Below are positions 25,574-26,185 of a DNA stretch of 26,185 nt, in pieces. Origin of the DNA: Flavobacteriales bacterium UBA5692 (GTDB lineage Bacteria; Bacteroidota; Bacteroidia; Flavobacteriales_D; Sanyastnellaceae); contig DIHQ01000073.1 of the NCBI GenBank assembly GCA_002420235.1, positions 1 to 26,185 on the forward strand, given 5' to 3'. Both the position numbers and the translations under genes were made by a program. Numbering within the stretch: the first letter of the stretch is position 1; every line of letters begins with the position of its first letter. Below the pieces are notes generated by a model. The model saw nothing but the letters and a program-made list of their open reading frames with translations, was not told the DNA's origin and searched no databases.

Positions 25574-26185
25574 TTACGCTTCTTTATCCACCATGAGGCG
25601 ACCGCAAACCAACGCAACGACAAGCCCAATGCCCAATCCCTTCAAGAGGTCTATAAAAACAATGGCTAGAATGGTCACCAAAAAGGGGATGAAATGTTTC
25701 ATTCCACTGGCGTAAACGCTCTTGAAAGTAGCGGGCTTCGCTAACTTGTATCCGACCACAAACAATATGGCTGCAAGGCTGCCAAGTGGGATGTAGGTAA
25801 GCAAAGTAGGCGCCAACAAAAAGAACAATAGCAGCCATACCCCATGTAGAATTGCACTGAGTTTAGTGGCATTTCCAGTTTGGATATTAGCGGATGACCG
25901 AACAATTACCTGGGTTATAGGCAATCCCCCAATCAACCCGCTTACGGTATTTCCGACGCCTTGAGCTAACAATTCACGATTGGTTGGTGTCACGCGTTGC
26001 TCCGGATCAAGTTTGTCTGTCGCTTCGACACATAGCAAGGTTTCCAAACTGGCTACCACGGTAATGGTTGCGGCCAAAATCCAAATCGCACTGTCCCCGA
26101 TAGCAGTAAAATCAGGAAATGTCAAAAGCGAACCCCACACAGAAGGATCAATACCGTTGGCTGCATGATTGGTTGGTACGTCTAC
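25574..26185 (-). CDS. SulP-family inorganic anion transporter, C-terminal part (5' end outside window)
   Basis: The frame is open to the right edge, so only the last 203 residues of the transporter are visible; a GTG at 26140 is internal, not the start. The SulP signature is clear: SLETLLCVEATDKLDPEQRVTPTNRE, GVGNTVSGLIGGLPITQVIVRSSANI and a series of membrane helices (ILHGVWLLLFFLLAPTLLTYIPL, IPFLVTILAIVFIDLLKGLGIG). SulP proteins carry sulfate, bicarbonate or other anions across the inner membrane. The protein stops at GRLMVDKEA just after the last helix, so the cytoplasmic STAS domain usual at the C-terminus is absent. The 208 bases downstream are too few to hold it in another frame. It is transcribed toward the PH-domain pair but separated by 208 bases, so it is probably a separate unit. 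Substrate cannot be told. Confidence 0.9.
   Translation of the reverse strand, partial: VDVPTNHAANGIDPSVWGSLLTFPDFTAIGDSAIWILAATITVVASLETLLCVEATDKLDPEQRVTPTNRELLAQGVGNTVSGLIGGLPITQVIVRSSANIQTGNATKLSAILHGVWLLLFFLLAPTLLTYIPLGSLAAILFVVGYKLAKPATFKSVYASGMKHFIPFLVTILAIVFIDLLKGLGIGLVVALVCGRLMVDKEA

Overview
This window (roughly half G+C by eye) is chromosomal DNA of a member of the Bacteroidota, most likely a free-living, possibly marine flavobacterium-like organism. The case rests on a SusC/SusD pair, several lipoprotein signal peptides, type IX secretion (T9SS) C-terminal sorting domains on three proteins (two ordinary, one of the gliding-motility CHU_C type), and a candidate promoter of the Bacteroidota TTG-N18-TAnnTTTG form. 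I see no tRNA, rRNA, CRISPR array, insertion sequence or phage gene. No gene-free stretch exceeds 300 bases; the longest are 25366-25573 and 23161-23360, and I see no gene in either.

Layout. (1) 32-2242, + strand: a monomeric NADP-dependent isocitrate dehydrogenase, followed by a probable terminator shared with the convergent operon. (2) 2308-13416, - strand: six tightly packed genes forming a polysaccharide utilization locus (PUL). In transcription order they are a GH3 beta-glucosidase lipoprotein, a secreted protein of five cysteine- and Asp-rich glycan-binding-like modules with a T9SS tail, a SusC-type TonB-dependent transporter, a SusD-type glycan-binding lipoprotein, a PKD-domain lipoprotein in the SusE/SGBP position, and a Calx-beta/GH16 endo-beta-glucanase lipoprotein. 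(3) 13574-16114, + strand: a GH2 beta-mannosidase-like gene facing away from the operon across a short region with a 10-bp inverted repeat. (4) 16108-17753: a small GreA/GreB-like factor (-) and a two-domain cupredoxin/multicopper-oxidase-like protein with a T9SS tail (+); their ATG codons are back to back, 2 bp apart. (5) 17743-23160, - strand: a giant secreted protein of Ig/PKD-like repeats. (6) 23361-25365, - strand: an overlapping pair of bacterial-PH-domain membrane proteins of the YdbT/YdbS type. (7) 25574 to the right edge, - strand: the C-terminal part of a SulP-family anion transporter.

How the parts fit. The GH16 enzyme has the active site of the laminarinase group and the GH3 enzyme resembles exo-beta-glucosidases of such loci. 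I infer that the locus takes up beta-1,3- or mixed-linked beta-glucan: surface proteins bind and cut the polymer, SusC/D import oligosaccharides, and GH3 releases glucose. The divergent GH2 beta-mannosidase-like enzyme is unusual for a pure laminarin locus and leaves room for a mannose-containing substrate. No regulator (SusR, hybrid two-component, or ECF sigma/anti-sigma) lies in the window. The other genes look like ordinary chromosomal neighbours. I see no clearly new defence or mobile system; the more novel points are gene architecture, the modular binding protein, the altered multicopper oxidase, and non-coding structures in and beside the PUL.
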